A DNA stretch of 64,000 nucleotides from Pediococcus stilesii (GTDB lineage: Bacteria; Bacillota; Bacilli; Lactobacillales; Lactobacillaceae). The position numbers and the translations under genes were made by a program. The number at the start of each line of letters is the position of its first letter. Position 1 is the stretch's first letter. A model generated the notes under the pieces. It had not been told where the DNA came from and did not search any database. It saw nothing but the letters and a program-made list of their open reading frames with translations. The stretch spans positions 1 to 64,000 of the forward strand of contig NZ_JQBX01000006.1 of NCBI RefSeq assembly GCF_001437075.1. Reading direction: 5' to 3'. This document shows positions 33,811-43,090 of this stretch, piece after piece.

Positions 33811-34152
33811 TTACATCGGTGATGATTCAAAGGTCAGTTCAATCATATACTCATGCTTGTCCAAAATATGAGCGGTTGTGACCCAAACGGACTCTAGTCC
33901 ATGATCTTTTTCACGTGTTTTCTGTTGGAACCGGTCAAGAATATCACTGTTTTTTGAAACAAAATCGTCCGAGAAACGATCAACCAGAAGAGAATTATCT
34001 GGAAAATAGATGTTGGGTTCTGAAACAAGTGTTGTATCAGGAAAAGTCATATTGACGACGTTATTATAGCCAATATGGTTGATAGTGGCCATTTCGGGTT
34101 TCCGATCAATTCGATATAAAACGTTGTATAAAGAGTCTGAGTTAGTTGCCAT
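33811..34152 (-). CDS. Uncharacterised small protein
   Basis: A 113-residue soluble protein I do not recognise. It is acidic, with no signal peptide, membrane segment, cysteine cluster or repeat; central NMTFPDTTLVSEPNIYFPDN and end EYMIELTFESSPM are beta-like. The start (ATG 34152) follows AAAGGACTTTAATT on the minus strand. It is 11 bp upstream of the Gre paralogue in the same direction, so the two are probably cotranscribed, and divergent from the TetR gene. A role connected with transcription elongation or stress is possible by association only. Confidence 0.65.
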   Translation of the reverse strand: MATNSDSLYNVLYRIDRKPEMATINHIGYNNVVNMTFPDTTLVSEPNIYFPDNSLLVDRFSDDFVSKNSDILDRFQQKTREKDHGLESVWVTTAHILDKHEYMIELTFESSPM

Positions 34153-34207
34153 AATTAAAGTCCTTTCTACATGTTGCTATTGTAGCAAATTATGCAGTTC
34201 AATGTTG

Positions 34208-34258
34208 TTGCAAAGTAAAACTTGAAGAGTATAATATCAATTTATGACAGGTTGTCAT
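34208..34258 (+). promoter_or_regulatory. Promoter and operator of the TetR-ABC exporter operon
   Basis: TTGCAA (34208-34213), 16 bp, TATAAT (34230-34235) is a good promoter. ATGACA-GGT-TGTCAT (34244-34258) is a 15-bp palindrome at the expected transcription start. Its core TGACA-N3-TGTCA is the same as in both operators before the other TetR gene at 20221. Confidence 0.75.
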
Positions 34259-34272
34259 TTACGGAGGATACA

Positions 34273-34926
34273 ATGCCAAAATCAACATTTTTTAATTTAA
34301 AAAAAGAAAAGCGTGCTCGAATTATTGAGGCCGCTGGGCAAGAATTTAGCCAACAACCGCTGTATAATGCGTCAATTAACAATATCATCAAAACGGCCAA
34401 AATTCCTCGAGGGAGTTTTTATCAATACTTTGAAGATTTGCCAGATTTATATGGGTATTATTTTAGTTTGATATTGGAAAATATTCAAGAAGATTTAATT
34501 GATAGCGTTTACAAAGATGGTGGAGACATTTTCAAGGCGGTTCAAGAATATGCAAGTATTTATTTGGAAGATATACTAGCAGGTCCACACCACAATTTTT
34601 ATAAGAACTTTTTCTTGGGTGCCAATATCGCAATTCAATCTAAGAAAGGCGGACATGGGCCAGGATTTGACGTGTATCATTCCGAACGATTGAATCAGCT
34701 ACGAGTTCGATTAAAAGAGGTCGTAAATTGGGAGCAGTTAAAAGTGGAAAATGAGGATGATCAAAATGCTTTACAACAATTAATAATGATGATCTTTTTT
34801 CACTCATTTGCGAACTACTTTGTTCATGCAATTGATAGTCAAAAGCATCCCGAGGATGTTTTAAAAGAAATTAAGCGAAATTTAAGCTGGTTAGAGTTTG
34901 GAGTTCGTAGGATGGAGGAACAGTGA
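34273..34926 (+). CDS. TetR-family repressor
   Basis: Regulator of 217 residues. The helix-turn-helix domain (about 12-58) includes ASINNIIKTAKIPRGSFYQYFEDLPDLYGYY; the C-terminal ligand domain is not assignable. The N-terminus MPKSTFFNLKKEKRARI is like that of the TetR at 20221. ATG 34273 follows ACGGAGG; an upstream TTG start at 34222 would run through the operator. The stop overlaps the GTG start of the first ABC gene (GTGA), so repressor and exporter are translationally coupled. Probably senses an exporter substrate. Confidence 0.88.
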   Translation: MPKSTFFNLKKEKRARIIEAAGQEFSQQPLYNASINNIIKTAKIPRGSFYQYFEDLPDLYGYYFSLILENIQEDLIDSVYKDGGDIFKAVQEYASIYLEDILAGPHHNFYKNFFLGANIAIQSKKGGHGPGFDVYHSERLNQLRVRLKEVVNWEQLKVENEDDQNALQQLIMMIFFHSFANYFVHAIDSQKHPEDVLKEIKRNLSWLEFGVRRMEEQ

Positions 34927-36668
34927 TTATGTGGAAACTACTAAAATCCCGGTTGGGTTGGGGAGCAGTCACGATTGGGACGCTGTTTTTAATAGTTCAA
35001 ATTGCGGGGGATTTAATTTTACCAGGGATTACCTCGGATATTATAAACAATGGTGTTGCCAAAAATGATATTCCGTACATTTGGAATTCGGGTGTTAAAA
35101 TGTTGCTCGTTTCTCTTATTGGTTTAATTGGTGCAGGCGTAAACGTTTATTTTGCATCAACACAGGCCCAAAAAATTGGTAATAAAATTCGTAGTGATCT
35201 TTTTAGAAAAATTTCTTTTATGTCGAACTACGAATTTGAACAATTTGGGGAAGCGTCTTTGATTACTAGAACGACAAATGACGTAATTCAAATTCAAAAT
35301 GTAATTGTAATGATTTTACGAATGATGCTGATGTCGCCAATTATGTTAGTTGGTGCTGGATTTATGGCATATCAAAAGCAACCGGAGTTGACGGCAGTTT
35401 TTCTTGTTTCATTACCTTTATTAGCAATCTTTGTTGGAATAATTATGTTTTTTGCGGTACCACTTTTTAAAAGCTTACAGAAGAAAATTGACCGAATAAA
35501 CTTAGTTTTCCGTGAAGGACTAACAGGTGTTCGAGTAATTCGGGCCTTCAATCAAGATCAATTTGAACAAGATCGATTTGCTGATGCAAACCATGACTAT
35601 ATGAAAACTGGAATTAAGGTTTTCACAATTACTTCATTTATGTTTCCAGTGATGACGCTTATCATGAGTGGAACCAACATTGGAATTGTTTGGTACGGAG
35701 CACATCTAATTGCCGATCAGACGATGCAAGTCGGAAATTTAGTGGCGTTTATGACATACGCTACACAAATATTAATGAGCTTTATGATGCTGTCAATGGT
35801 TTTTGTTAGCATTCCACGTGCGTCTGCGTCTGCTGTCCGGATTAATGATGTTTTATCCGCTAAAAATAGTGTAGAAGATCTTTCAAATGTGGATAAGTTG
35901 CCCACAATGTCCAAAACTGAATTAGAGTATGACAACGTAAGCTTCCGTTATCCGGGAGCGGAGAGATTGTCGATTGACGATGCTTCATTTGCTGCTAAGG
36001 CAGGGGATACGGTTGCAATTATCGGTGGTACTGGATCTGGGAAAACTACGTTGATCAGTATGCTGCCAAGGTTATTTGACCCTGGTAAAGGTCAGGTTAA
36101 GCTAGACGGGGTTGATATTAAAAAAATTAGTCAATATGATTTACACGAACAAATTTCTTTTGCGCAACAAAAAGCGGTTCTTTTTAAAGGAACAGTTCGT
36201 GAAAACATGAAGTTTGGAAATGAAAAAGCAACTGATGAAGAAATTTGGCATGCCCTAGAAGTTGCACAATCGACAGAATTTATTGATCGAAAAGCAGCGG
36301 GATTGGATACGCCAGTAGAGCAAAACGGAGATAACTTCTCGGGAGGACAAAAACAACGTTTGGCGATTGCTCGAGCATTGGTCAAAAAGGCAAAAGTATA
36401 TATATTTGATGATTCATTTTCTGCTTTGGATTTTAAAACGGATGCTAACTTAAGGAAGGCGCTTCGTGAAGATCCTGAAATGAAAAACAGTATTGTAATC
36501 ATTGTTGCACAACGGATTGCCACCGTTGCGGATGCCAATTTAATTTTAGTTCTTGAAGGTGGAAAAATTGTCGGTCAAGGAACTCACGCAGAATTAAAAG
36601 AATCCAATCAAACCTATCAAGAAATTATTGATTCACAAATCAAGGAAGGAGATCAAGCAAATGGCTAA
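34923..36668 (+). CDS. Heterodimeric ABC multidrug exporter, subunit 1 (LmrC-like)
   Basis: Half-transporter of 581 residues: six-helix membrane domain (about 1-310), then an ATPase domain with Walker A GGTGSGKTT, signature [15 protein letters not shown] and Walker B VYIFDDSFSALD. The residue after the Walker B Asp is Asp, not Glu. This marks the degenerate, slow ATP site of heterodimeric exporters such as LmrCD. The partner is the next gene, with an 8-bp overlap. The start is GTG 34923 or ATG 34929; both follow GGAGGAACA. Likely exports drugs or lipophilic toxins; substrate not shown. Confidence 0.9.
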   Translation: MIMWKLLKSRLGWGAVTIGTLFLIVQIAGDLILPGITSDIINNGVAKNDIPYIWNSGVKMLLVSLIGLIGAGVNVYFASTQAQKIGNKIRSDLFRKISFMSNYEFEQFGEASLITRTTNDVIQIQNVIVMILRMMLMSPIMLVGAGFMAYQKQPELTAVFLVSLPLLAIFVGIIMFFAVPLFKSLQKKIDRINLVFREGLTGVRVIRAFNQDQFEQDRFADANHDYMKTGIKVFTITSFMFPVMTLIMSGTNIGIVWYGAHLIADQTMQVGNLVAFMTYATQILMSFMMLSMVFVSIPRASASAVRINDVLSAKNSVEDLSNVDKLPTMSKTELEYDNVSFRYPGAERLSIDDASFAAKAGDTVAIIGGTGSGKTTLISMLPRLFDPGKGQVKLDGVDIKKISQYDLHEQISFAQQKAVLFKGTVRENMKFGNEKATDEEIWHALEVAQSTEFIDRKAAGLDTPVEQNGDNFSGGQKQRLAIARALVKKAKVYIFDDSFSALDFKTDANLRKALREDPEMKNSIVIIVAQRIATVADANLILVLEGGKIVGQGTHAELKESNQTYQEIIDSQIKEGDQANG

Positions 36669-38544
36669 AACAGATACTAACGTTCAAAGTCCGCAAAACG
36701 GCCCAGGTCCGGGTGGCCGCGGTGGGATGCGAGGCCTTGTGGAAAAGCCCAAAAACTTCTGGAAGTCGGCTGGAAGGCTTGTCAGATATTTATCTCCTTG
36801 GATGTTTGGTTTTATAGTTGTTCTTATTTTGGCGGCCGTTTCGACGATATTACAAATTCGTGCTCCTAAAATTTTAGGTGAAGCAACAACCGAGATTTTT
36901 AAAGGAGTGCTGAAAGGAACCGCTGAAATGAAAGCGGGAATGCACATCAACGGTTTTCCGATTGATTTCACCAAAATTGTTGAAATTTTAGTGTCTGTCG
37001 GTCTTTTGTACGTCCTTTCGGGATTGTTTAGTTTTGTTCAGCAAATTGTAATGACGCGAGTTTCTCAAAAAGCGGTGGCACAACTGAGAACGGACTTCAA
37101 AGATAAGATGCAAAAATTACCAATTTCATATTACGATACGCACTCGAATGGTGATATCATGAGCCGCATGGCCAATGATATGGATAATATTAGTTCTACT
37201 TTACAGCAGAGTTTAACGCAATTAGTAACCAGTTTTTTCCAGTTTGTTGGTGTGATATACATGATGCTGACAATCAGTTGGAAGCTCACCTTATTGGCGA
37301 TCGCCACGGTTCCATTAAGCCTGATTGTCGTAGCGATTGTTGCACCGAAGTCTCAACGCTTTTTTAAATCACAACAGACACATCTGGGCTTAATGAATGA
37401 TCAAGTTGAAGAGACCTACGCGGGTCATACGGTGATTAAAACATTTAATCATGAAAAAGAAGCGATTGAAGATTTTGAAAAAGAAAACGAGAAATATTAT
37501 CAGTCTGCGTGGAAAGCACAATTTATTAGCGGGTTGATTATGCCATTGATGAATTTTGTTAAAAATCTGGGTTACCTGATGGTTGCCGTTTGGGGTGGAA
37601 TTCAAGTTGCTAATGGTCAAATTTCGCTGGGAAATGTTCAAGCCTTTTTGCAGTATACGCAACAATTTTCACAACCAATCACTCAGATTGCCAATATTGC
37701 AAATACACTTCAAATGACGATGGCGTCCGCTGAACGTATTTTTGAAGTTTTAGATGAGCCAGAAATGCAAGATGTGCATACAGATATTAAGAAAGTAGAT
37801 ACAGATGCTAAGGTGATTTTTGATAACGTTGATTTTCGTTACGTACCCGAAAAGCCTTTAATTCGTAACTTTAATTTACGTGTAGAACCGGGCGAGATGA
37901 TCGCCATTGTCGGACTAACTGGTGCCGGGAAAACAACGATTATTAATTTGATTGAACGATTCTATGATGTTGATTCTGGAACAGTCTATTTAGATGGTAA
38001 CGATACCCATAACATGAAGCGATCGGAATTGCGTTCACATATTGCGATGGTTTTACAGGATACGTGGCTGTTCACCGGGAGTATTCGCGACAATATTAAA
38101 TATGGTCGAGAAGGCGCTAGCGATGAAGAAATGTACTCTGCGGCCAAGGCGGCCCATGCCGATGCATTTATTCGACAGTTACCAAACGGATATGACACGA
38201 TTTTAAATGAGTCGGCCTCAAATATTTCTCAAGGGCAACGACAGCTCTTAACGATCGCTCGAGCGTTTCTTGCCGATCCGGAAATTTTAATTTTAGACGA
38301 GGCAACAAGCTCGGTTGACACGCGGACAGAAGTTTTAATTCAGAGAGCGATGAATAAACTTTTAAATAATCGGACGAGTTTTGTGGTTGCTCACCGGTTA
38401 TCTACCATTCGCAACGCTCAAAATATTGTTGTTGTTAACAATGGTCAAATCGTTGAAACCGGAAATCATGATCATTTAATGCAACAAAAGGGTTTTTATG
38501 CCGACTTGTATAATTCTCAATTTGCAAGTGGCGAAGTGATTTGA
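36661..38544 (+). CDS. Heterodimeric ABC multidrug exporter, subunit 2 (LmrD-like)
   Basis: A 627-residue half-transporter with a Gly/Pro-rich cytoplasmic N-terminal extension (PQNGPGPGGRGGMRG, about 9-26), a six-helix domain (about 45-375) and an ATPase domain. Walker A is GLTGAGKTT, signature ISQGQRQLLTIARAF and Walker B ILILDEATSSVD with the catalytic Glu. It thus supplies the consensus Walker site while its signature is SQGQ, the usual pairing with a degenerate partner. ATG 36661 follows AAGGAGAT inside the end of subunit 1. Same TetR-controlled operon. Confidence 0.9.
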   Translation: MAKTDTNVQSPQNGPGPGGRGGMRGLVEKPKNFWKSAGRLVRYLSPWMFGFIVVLILAAVSTILQIRAPKILGEATTEIFKGVLKGTAEMKAGMHINGFPIDFTKIVEILVSVGLLYVLSGLFSFVQQIVMTRVSQKAVAQLRTDFKDKMQKLPISYYDTHSNGDIMSRMANDMDNISSTLQQSLTQLVTSFFQFVGVIYMMLTISWKLTLLAIATVPLSLIVVAIVAPKSQRFFKSQQTHLGLMNDQVEETYAGHTVIKTFNHEKEAIEDFEKENEKYYQSAWKAQFISGLIMPLMNFVKNLGYLMVAVWGGIQVANGQISLGNVQAFLQYTQQFSQPITQIANIANTLQMTMASAERIFEVLDEPEMQDVHTDIKKVDTDAKVIFDNVDFRYVPEKPLIRNFNLRVEPGEMIAIVGLTGAGKTTIINLIERFYDVDSGTVYLDGNDTHNMKRSELRSHIAMVLQDTWLFTGSIRDNIKYGREGASDEEMYSAAKAAHADAFIRQLPNGYDTILNESASNISQGQRQLLTIARAFLADPEILILDEATSSVDTRTEVLIQRAMNKLLNNRTSFVVAHRLSTIRNAQNIVVVNNGQIVETGNHDHLMQQKGFYADLYNSQFASGEVI

Positions 38545-38579
38545 AAAATTTTTTGTTTAAACTACCAGATGAAAAAATG

Positions 38580-38716
38580 AACGCATCATAAAATCTAAGA
38601 TTCAAGAATCGGTGCGTTAAAATTCTAAAAAAGCATGATGAAATCGATTGTATTCAAAAGTTAAAGTAAAAATGACTTTTGAAATTGCGCATAAATGGAT
38701 TTCATCGTGCTTTTTT
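38580..38716. terminator. Double hairpin region after the ABC exporter
   Basis: Hairpin 1: AACGCATC (38580-38587) pairs with GGTGCGTT (38611-38618), with inner GATTC/GAATC. Hairpin 2: a 19-nt arm 38627-38645 (core GCATGATGAAATC) pairs with 38698-38716 (core GATTTCATCGTGC, ending in TTTTTT), with inner CAAAAGT/ACTTTTG (38655-38661, 38675-38681). At least the second works as a terminator. The size of the structured block leaves room for a small RNA. Confidence 0.65.
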
Positions 38717-38798
38717 GAACTTTTTAGCATGGCGGAATTAATAATTTGAATTTGGTATATAATTTACACATAAATTATGATTACTAGGTGGGGAAAAG

Positions 38799-39794
38799 AT
38801 GTTTACTGAGACGAAAAAATTAATCCAGGAAATCGTAGATAATGGATTGGCCCCTGGGATAGACTATAGTTTAATTCTCCATGGAAGAGAACAATTAAGC
38901 CAAACAAAGGGTTTTAGGATGGTTTATCCTCGACAAGAGTTGTTAAAGTCGAACCAATTTTTTGATTTGGCTTCGTTAACTAAAGTAATGGGGACAGTAC
39001 CAATTATTATGCGTTTGAACCGGCAAGGGAAACTTTCTTTAGACGATCAAGTACACAGTTATTTGCCTGAGATAAAAGATCAACGGGTTAAAATTCGGCA
39101 TTTACTCACGCACACATCGGGGGCAACGGCTTGGATTGACCATCGTGACCAGCTAAATGCGGAGGAGCTTCGAGAAGCAATCTATCAACATTTGAAATTT
39201 GGTGAGGACTTTAACCAAAAAATAATCTATAACGATTATAACTATATTTTGCTTGGATTTATCGTGGAAAAAATTTTGCATGTGCCAGTTCAAGTTGCAA
39301 TTCAAAGAGATGTACTCGACCCACTCGGCTTGAAGAACACTACTTTTAAGCCAGATCCTTTGCTTACGGTTCCAACTGAAGTCCGAACAAATATTGTTAT
39401 TAAAGGAACCGTTCATGATCCTAAAGCGGCTTCGCTTGGACCACATGCGGCATCGGCAGGCCTCTTCGGTACGAAAAGCGATGTTGTTAAATTTATATTG
39501 GAAATGCTGGGACAATCGAATGCTTTTTTTGATAAAGAAATGTTAAACGAGTTTTTGCTAAATCAGACCGAAAATAAAAAATTAATTCGCTCCTTGGGAT
39601 GGGCATTTGTTAATCGGGCGGAAAAACCAGGGCTGATTCGCCACAGTGGTTTCACAGGAACCTTTATTTTGATGGACTTAATCACCAAAAATGGTTTAGT
39701 TTTTCTTTCGAATCGAGTTCATCCAAGCCCCAATTTAGAATTTTTACGTTATCGTCAAAAAGTATACGAAACTTTTTTAAATGAGGATTTTTAA
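38799..39794 (+). CDS. Serine hydrolase, beta-lactamase/penicillin-binding-protein-like fold
   Basis: A 331-residue protein of the class C beta-lactamase-related family. Nucleophile motif S59-L-T-K62, second motif Y144-N-D (as in the YSD variants) and HSGFTG near residue 285 in place of KTG. LLTHTSGAT is the typical conserved block. No signal peptide or lipobox is visible, so it appears cytoplasmic. Family members include esterases, D-aminopeptidases and cell-wall enzymes; the substrate is unknown. AGGTGGGGAAA precedes the start. Single gene, followed by manA after 71 bp. Confidence 0.85.
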   Translation: MFTETKKLIQEIVDNGLAPGIDYSLILHGREQLSQTKGFRMVYPRQELLKSNQFFDLASLTKVMGTVPIIMRLNRQGKLSLDDQVHSYLPEIKDQRVKIRHLLTHTSGATAWIDHRDQLNAEELREAIYQHLKFGEDFNQKIIYNDYNYILLGFIVEKILHVPVQVAIQRDVLDPLGLKNTTFKPDPLLTVPTEVRTNIVIKGTVHDPKAASLGPHAASAGLFGTKSDVVKFILEMLGQSNAFFDKEMLNEFLLNQTENKKLIRSLGWAFVNRAEKPGLIRHSGFTGTFILMDLITKNGLVFLSNRVHPSPNLEFLRYRQKVYETFLNEDF

Positions 39795-39865
39795 AATATA
39801 ACTTAAAGAAGAAATATGGATATGGTATTCTTATTACTGAGTTTATGAAAGGGGTTTTATAGCAT

Positions 39866-40834
39866 ATGAGTGAACCATTATTTTTAGAACCAGTTTTCCA
39901 TGAAAAAATATGGGGAGGAGATCATTTAAGAACTGAATTTGGTTATGATATTCCAAGTGACCATACAGGAGAGTGTTGGGCGATTTCAGCACATCCACAT
40001 GGGCCGGCTACGATTGCAAATGGGCAATTTAAGGGCATCACATTGGACAAACTTTGGAGCACCAATCGCGAACAGTTCGGGGACGCTAAAGGCGATGTCT
40101 TCCCACTCTTAACTAAAATTTTGGATGCCAATGATGACTTATCCGTCCAAGTTCATCCGGATGATAAATATGCTGCCGAGCATGAACATGAACTGGGCAA
40201 AACGGAGTGCTGGTACATCATTTCTGCAGAACCGGGAGCAGAGCTTTACTATGGACATAATGCCAAAACTCGTGAGGAACTGGCGGATTGGATTAACAAC
40301 GGGAAGTGGGACAAGCTTTTCCGTAAAGTTCCAGTCAAAGCTGGTGAATTTTATTACGTTCCGAGCGGTACGATTCATGCCTTAGGAAAGGGCATCATGG
40401 TTCTTGAAACACAACAAAGCAGTGATACAACTTATCGCCTGTATGACTTCGACCGAGTTGATAAAACAACTGGACAAAAACGTGAATTACATTTGCAACA
40501 ATCAATTGACGTTACTAATGTACCGCATGAAGATCCCAAGTTAAACATTTCAGTTGAAACGGTTGGCGATGCTGAGGTAACAACCTTTGTTAAGGCCCCA
40601 ATTTCAAAATATTTTTCAGTTAGAAAGGTGACTTTAGAGAACGGAAAAGCAACTTTCCAAAGGGAAGGGCTTTACACGCTAGTTTCGGTTCTTAACGGTG
40701 AAGGAACGTTAACTGTTGATAATCATGAATACACAATTAAGAAGGGTCAACATTTCATTTTACCTAATCCTGTGAAAAGTTGGACCTATGCTGGAACGCT
40801 AGAACTAATCGTTAGCGAACCTGGTGTAGAATAA
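39866..40834 (+). CDS. manA: Mannose-6-phosphate isomerase, class I
   Basis: Zn-dependent isomerase linking mannose 6-phosphate to fructose 6-phosphate. The 322 residues are the normal size of the Firmicute form. It starts LFLEPVFHEKIWGG; the metal-binding cupin segments are LSVQVHPDDKYAAEHE and GKTECWYII, and VPSGTIHALGKGIMVLETQQSSDTTYRLYDFDR is the catalytic block. It ends with a second cupin half. GAAAGGGG precedes the start; the hairpin at 40836 closes the unit. Confidence 0.96.
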   Translation: MSEPLFLEPVFHEKIWGGDHLRTEFGYDIPSDHTGECWAISAHPHGPATIANGQFKGITLDKLWSTNREQFGDAKGDVFPLLTKILDANDDLSVQVHPDDKYAAEHEHELGKTECWYIISAEPGAELYYGHNAKTREELADWINNGKWDKLFRKVPVKAGEFYYVPSGTIHALGKGIMVLETQQSSDTTYRLYDFDRVDKTTGQKRELHLQQSIDVTNVPHEDPKLNISVETVGDAEVTTFVKAPISKYFSVRKVTLENGKATFQREGLYTLVSVLNGEGTLTVDNHEYTIKKGQHFILPNPVKSWTYAGTLELIVSEPGVE

Positions 40835-40835
40835 T

Positions 40836-40880
40836 AAAAAAGGAAATCTAACTTTTGCGTAAAAGTTGGATTTCCTTTTT
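40836..40880. terminator. Bidirectional terminator between manA and gatD
   Basis: An A-run plus GGAAATCTAACTTTT pairs with AAAAGTTGGATTTCC plus a T-run (arms 40836-40856 and 40861-40880), one mismatch, loop of 4. Confidence 0.85.
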
Positions 40881-40885
40881 AAATT

Positions 40886-41590
40886 TTAAAATGTTGGTTT
40901 GATTGTCAATTGTTCTTGACTAGACAAGTCAGCATTAGGATATTTACGTTTAAGGGCGGTGAGAAGAATTTTTTTGGCAAGTTCACCATTTCTAGTTAAG
41001 ATTGGCCCATGGAAATATGAGCCGTAAACGTTTTTGTAAACGACACCTTCAGAATTATCTTCGCCATTATTTCCGTTACCGGATTCGACTTCGCCTAAAG
41101 GTCTTTCACCTTTACCAAGATAGGTTTTACCATTATGGTTTTCGAAACCGTGATATACTTCACCAGTTTCTTTATTTTTGATGACAATATCCCCGATAAA
41201 TCGATTATCATCTTGGCTAAGCGTGTAATGGTCTAAAGCTCCAATTCCCTTAATCTTTTCACCATCGGCGCCGACATAATAGTGTCCAAGTAGTTGATAG
41301 CCACCACAAATGGCTAACATAGGTCCACCATCCTCGATGTAGTCAGTCAAATCATCCTTTTTTCCTTGGATATCTTTTGAAACGATAGTTTGCTCGTAAT
41401 CTTGTCCACCACCAAAAAAGACAACGTCCCATGCGTTAGGATCGAATTTTTCGTCAAGACTGACAATTTGAATATCTAAATCGGTATCCATCAATTTAGC
41501 GTAATATTTCAGAGCAAGCAGATTGCCATTGTCGCCATAGGTATTTAACAGGTCACCATAGAGATGAGCAACGTTTAATTCATATTTCAT
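40886..41590 (-). CDS. gatD: Lipid II isoglutaminyl synthase, glutaminase subunit GatD
   Basis: Glutamine amidotransferase subunit that provides ammonia to MurT for amidating D-Glu of lipid II to D-isoglutamine. The 234 residues form a CobB/CobQ-type class I amidotransferase fold with nucleophile C95 in MLAICGGYQLLG and YFHGPILTRN near the end. ATG 41590 follows AGAGGGAATC and lies 1 bp after the murT stop; an earlier start at 41620 would overlap murT. Cotranscribed and complexed with MurT. Confidence 0.94.
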   Translation of the reverse strand: MKYELNVAHLYGDLLNTYGDNGNLLALKYYAKLMDTDLDIQIVSLDEKFDPNAWDVVFFGGGQDYEQTIVSKDIQGKKDDLTDYIEDGGPMLAICGGYQLLGHYYVGADGEKIKGIGALDHYTLSQDDNRFIGDIVIKNKETGEVYHGFENHNGKTYLGKGERPLGEVESGNGNNGEDNSEGVVYKNVYGSYFHGPILTRNGELAKKILLTALKRKYPNADLSSQEQLTIKPTF

Positions 41591-41591
41591 A

Positions 41592-42938
41592 TTAGATTCC
41601 CTCTTTAATATAGCCTTCACTGGTCAATTGTTTTCGTAATTGTAGCATAGCTGTGTAGGTTGCGAATACGTAAACCTTCGTTGTAGGTAAATTCTTAATA
41701 TTTGAAACGGCATCTTTTAGATTATCGTAAGTCCACAGCTGTTCATCTCGAACTCCCGCAACTTTTAAACGGAAGGTGATGTCCTTATAACGTTCGCCAC
41801 CCGTCATATATTGTTGAATGTTCATTTGGGTAAGTTTTTCGAAATTACCATCCCAAATCCAACTGGTATCAATCCCATCAGCGTAGTTAGCATTGAGGAG
41901 CCCGACAAAAGAAAATGGTTCAGTTTCAGTTCCCACCATATCAATTACTTGATTTAAGCCAACCGGATTTTTAACTAGGACAATCGTCACTTCCTTACCA
42001 TCGACGTTAATTTGTTCCTGACGACCAAAAACTCGTTCATCGGGATCGTTTAAAGCTTTCTGAATGCTTGAAGTCGGGACGCCCATGAACTTACCAACGG
42101 AATATGCGGCGAGTGCATTATAAACGTTGTATAAGCCGCCGATATGCAGGGTAAAGTTAGAAGCATCAATAAAGAACTTTGACAGACTAGGTGTTAACTT
42201 AGTGATTTGTGTGAGTTGATAGGTTAAGTCAGGACGATGCCAACCACAGTTGGGACAATAGTATTTTCCCTGATTACTATAGCTAATAAATTTATAATGA
42301 ATAATATGTTGACATACCGGGCAAACAACCCCGTCCGTATTAGGATCAGCTTTCATTTCACCATCTGGCTGATTGTTAAAGCCATAATAAACAATCGGAT
42401 TTGGCAGCTTAACGGAGTTAAAAATTGGCATATCACCATTGGCAATAATTGTTGCCTCGGGTGCTAATTTCACGCCGTCTAATATTTTTTGATAGGTGGT
42501 ATAAATTTCACCATAGCGGTCCATCTGATCTCTAAAAATGTTGGTGAAAACAAATGCAAGTGGCTTGATAAATTGCGTAACTTTGATGACATTTGCTTCA
42601 TCAACTTCCAAAATTGCGATATTTTTTCCGTTTTTAGATTTATGATCGGTTAAGAACGTAGTCACAATTCCTTGTTCCATATTAGAACCGGTGGGATTGG
42701 TGAGGACGTGATCAAATTTCTGACGTAGAACTTTAACGGTTAACGCCGTGGTGAGGGTCTTCCCATTGGTCCCAGTGATCACAATCACATCATAGTCTTT
42801 ACCAAGATCTTTTAAAATTGTTGGATCTAGTCGGGTAGTTATCTTTCCAGGAAGTGAACTTCCTCCTGAACGAAATGTGTGTAAAAACCAATATGACGAT
42901 TTTCCAGCCATTTTGGCGATTGTACTTTTAAATGACAT
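41592..42938 (-). CDS. murT: Lipid II isoglutaminyl synthase, Mur ligase-like subunit MurT
   Basis: The 448-residue ATP-dependent subunit activating the D-Glu carboxylate of lipid II. It has the Mur ligase P-loop VIVITGTNGKTLTT, ILEVDEANV, and a four-cysteine zinc ribbon (CPVCQH to CPNCGWH) inserted in the central domain, which is diagnostic of MurT. The C-terminal DUF1727 region receives ammonia from GatD. First gene of murT-gatD, divergent from tdk. Confidence 0.95.
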   Translation of the reverse strand: MSFKSTIAKMAGKSSYWFLHTFRSGGSSLPGKITTRLDPTILKDLGKDYDVIVITGTNGKTLTTALTVKVLRQKFDHVLTNPTGSNMEQGIVTTFLTDHKSKNGKNIAILEVDEANVIKVTQFIKPLAFVFTNIFRDQMDRYGEIYTTYQKILDGVKLAPEATIIANGDMPIFNSVKLPNPIVYYGFNNQPDGEMKADPNTDGVVCPVCQHIIHYKFISYSNQGKYYCPNCGWHRPDLTYQLTQITKLTPSLSKFFIDASNFTLHIGGLYNVYNALAAYSVGKFMGVPTSSIQKALNDPDERVFGRQEQINVDGKEVTIVLVKNPVGLNQVIDMVGTETEPFSFVGLLNANYADGIDTSWIWDGNFEKLTQMNIQQYMTGGERYKDITFRLKVAGVRDEQLWTYDNLKDAVSNIKNLPTTKVYVFATYTAMLQLRKQLTSEGYIKEGI

Positions 42939-43090
42939 GTTAGCCCTCCGAATATCTAAAGAAACATCTAAAACAATATTTTAATCTGAAAACATAAAAA
43001 AAGAAAGTTTCTTAATTTAATAAGAGGTGAATTTTTATTTTATATCAGCTATACTTAAAAATTGGAGAATAAATTTAGGGGTGGAGCTAA

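Noticed and set aside
36131-36538. 135-residue minus-strand open frame inside the first ABC exporter gene
   Set aside because: Mirror of the conserved ATPase domain; no independent evidence of coding.
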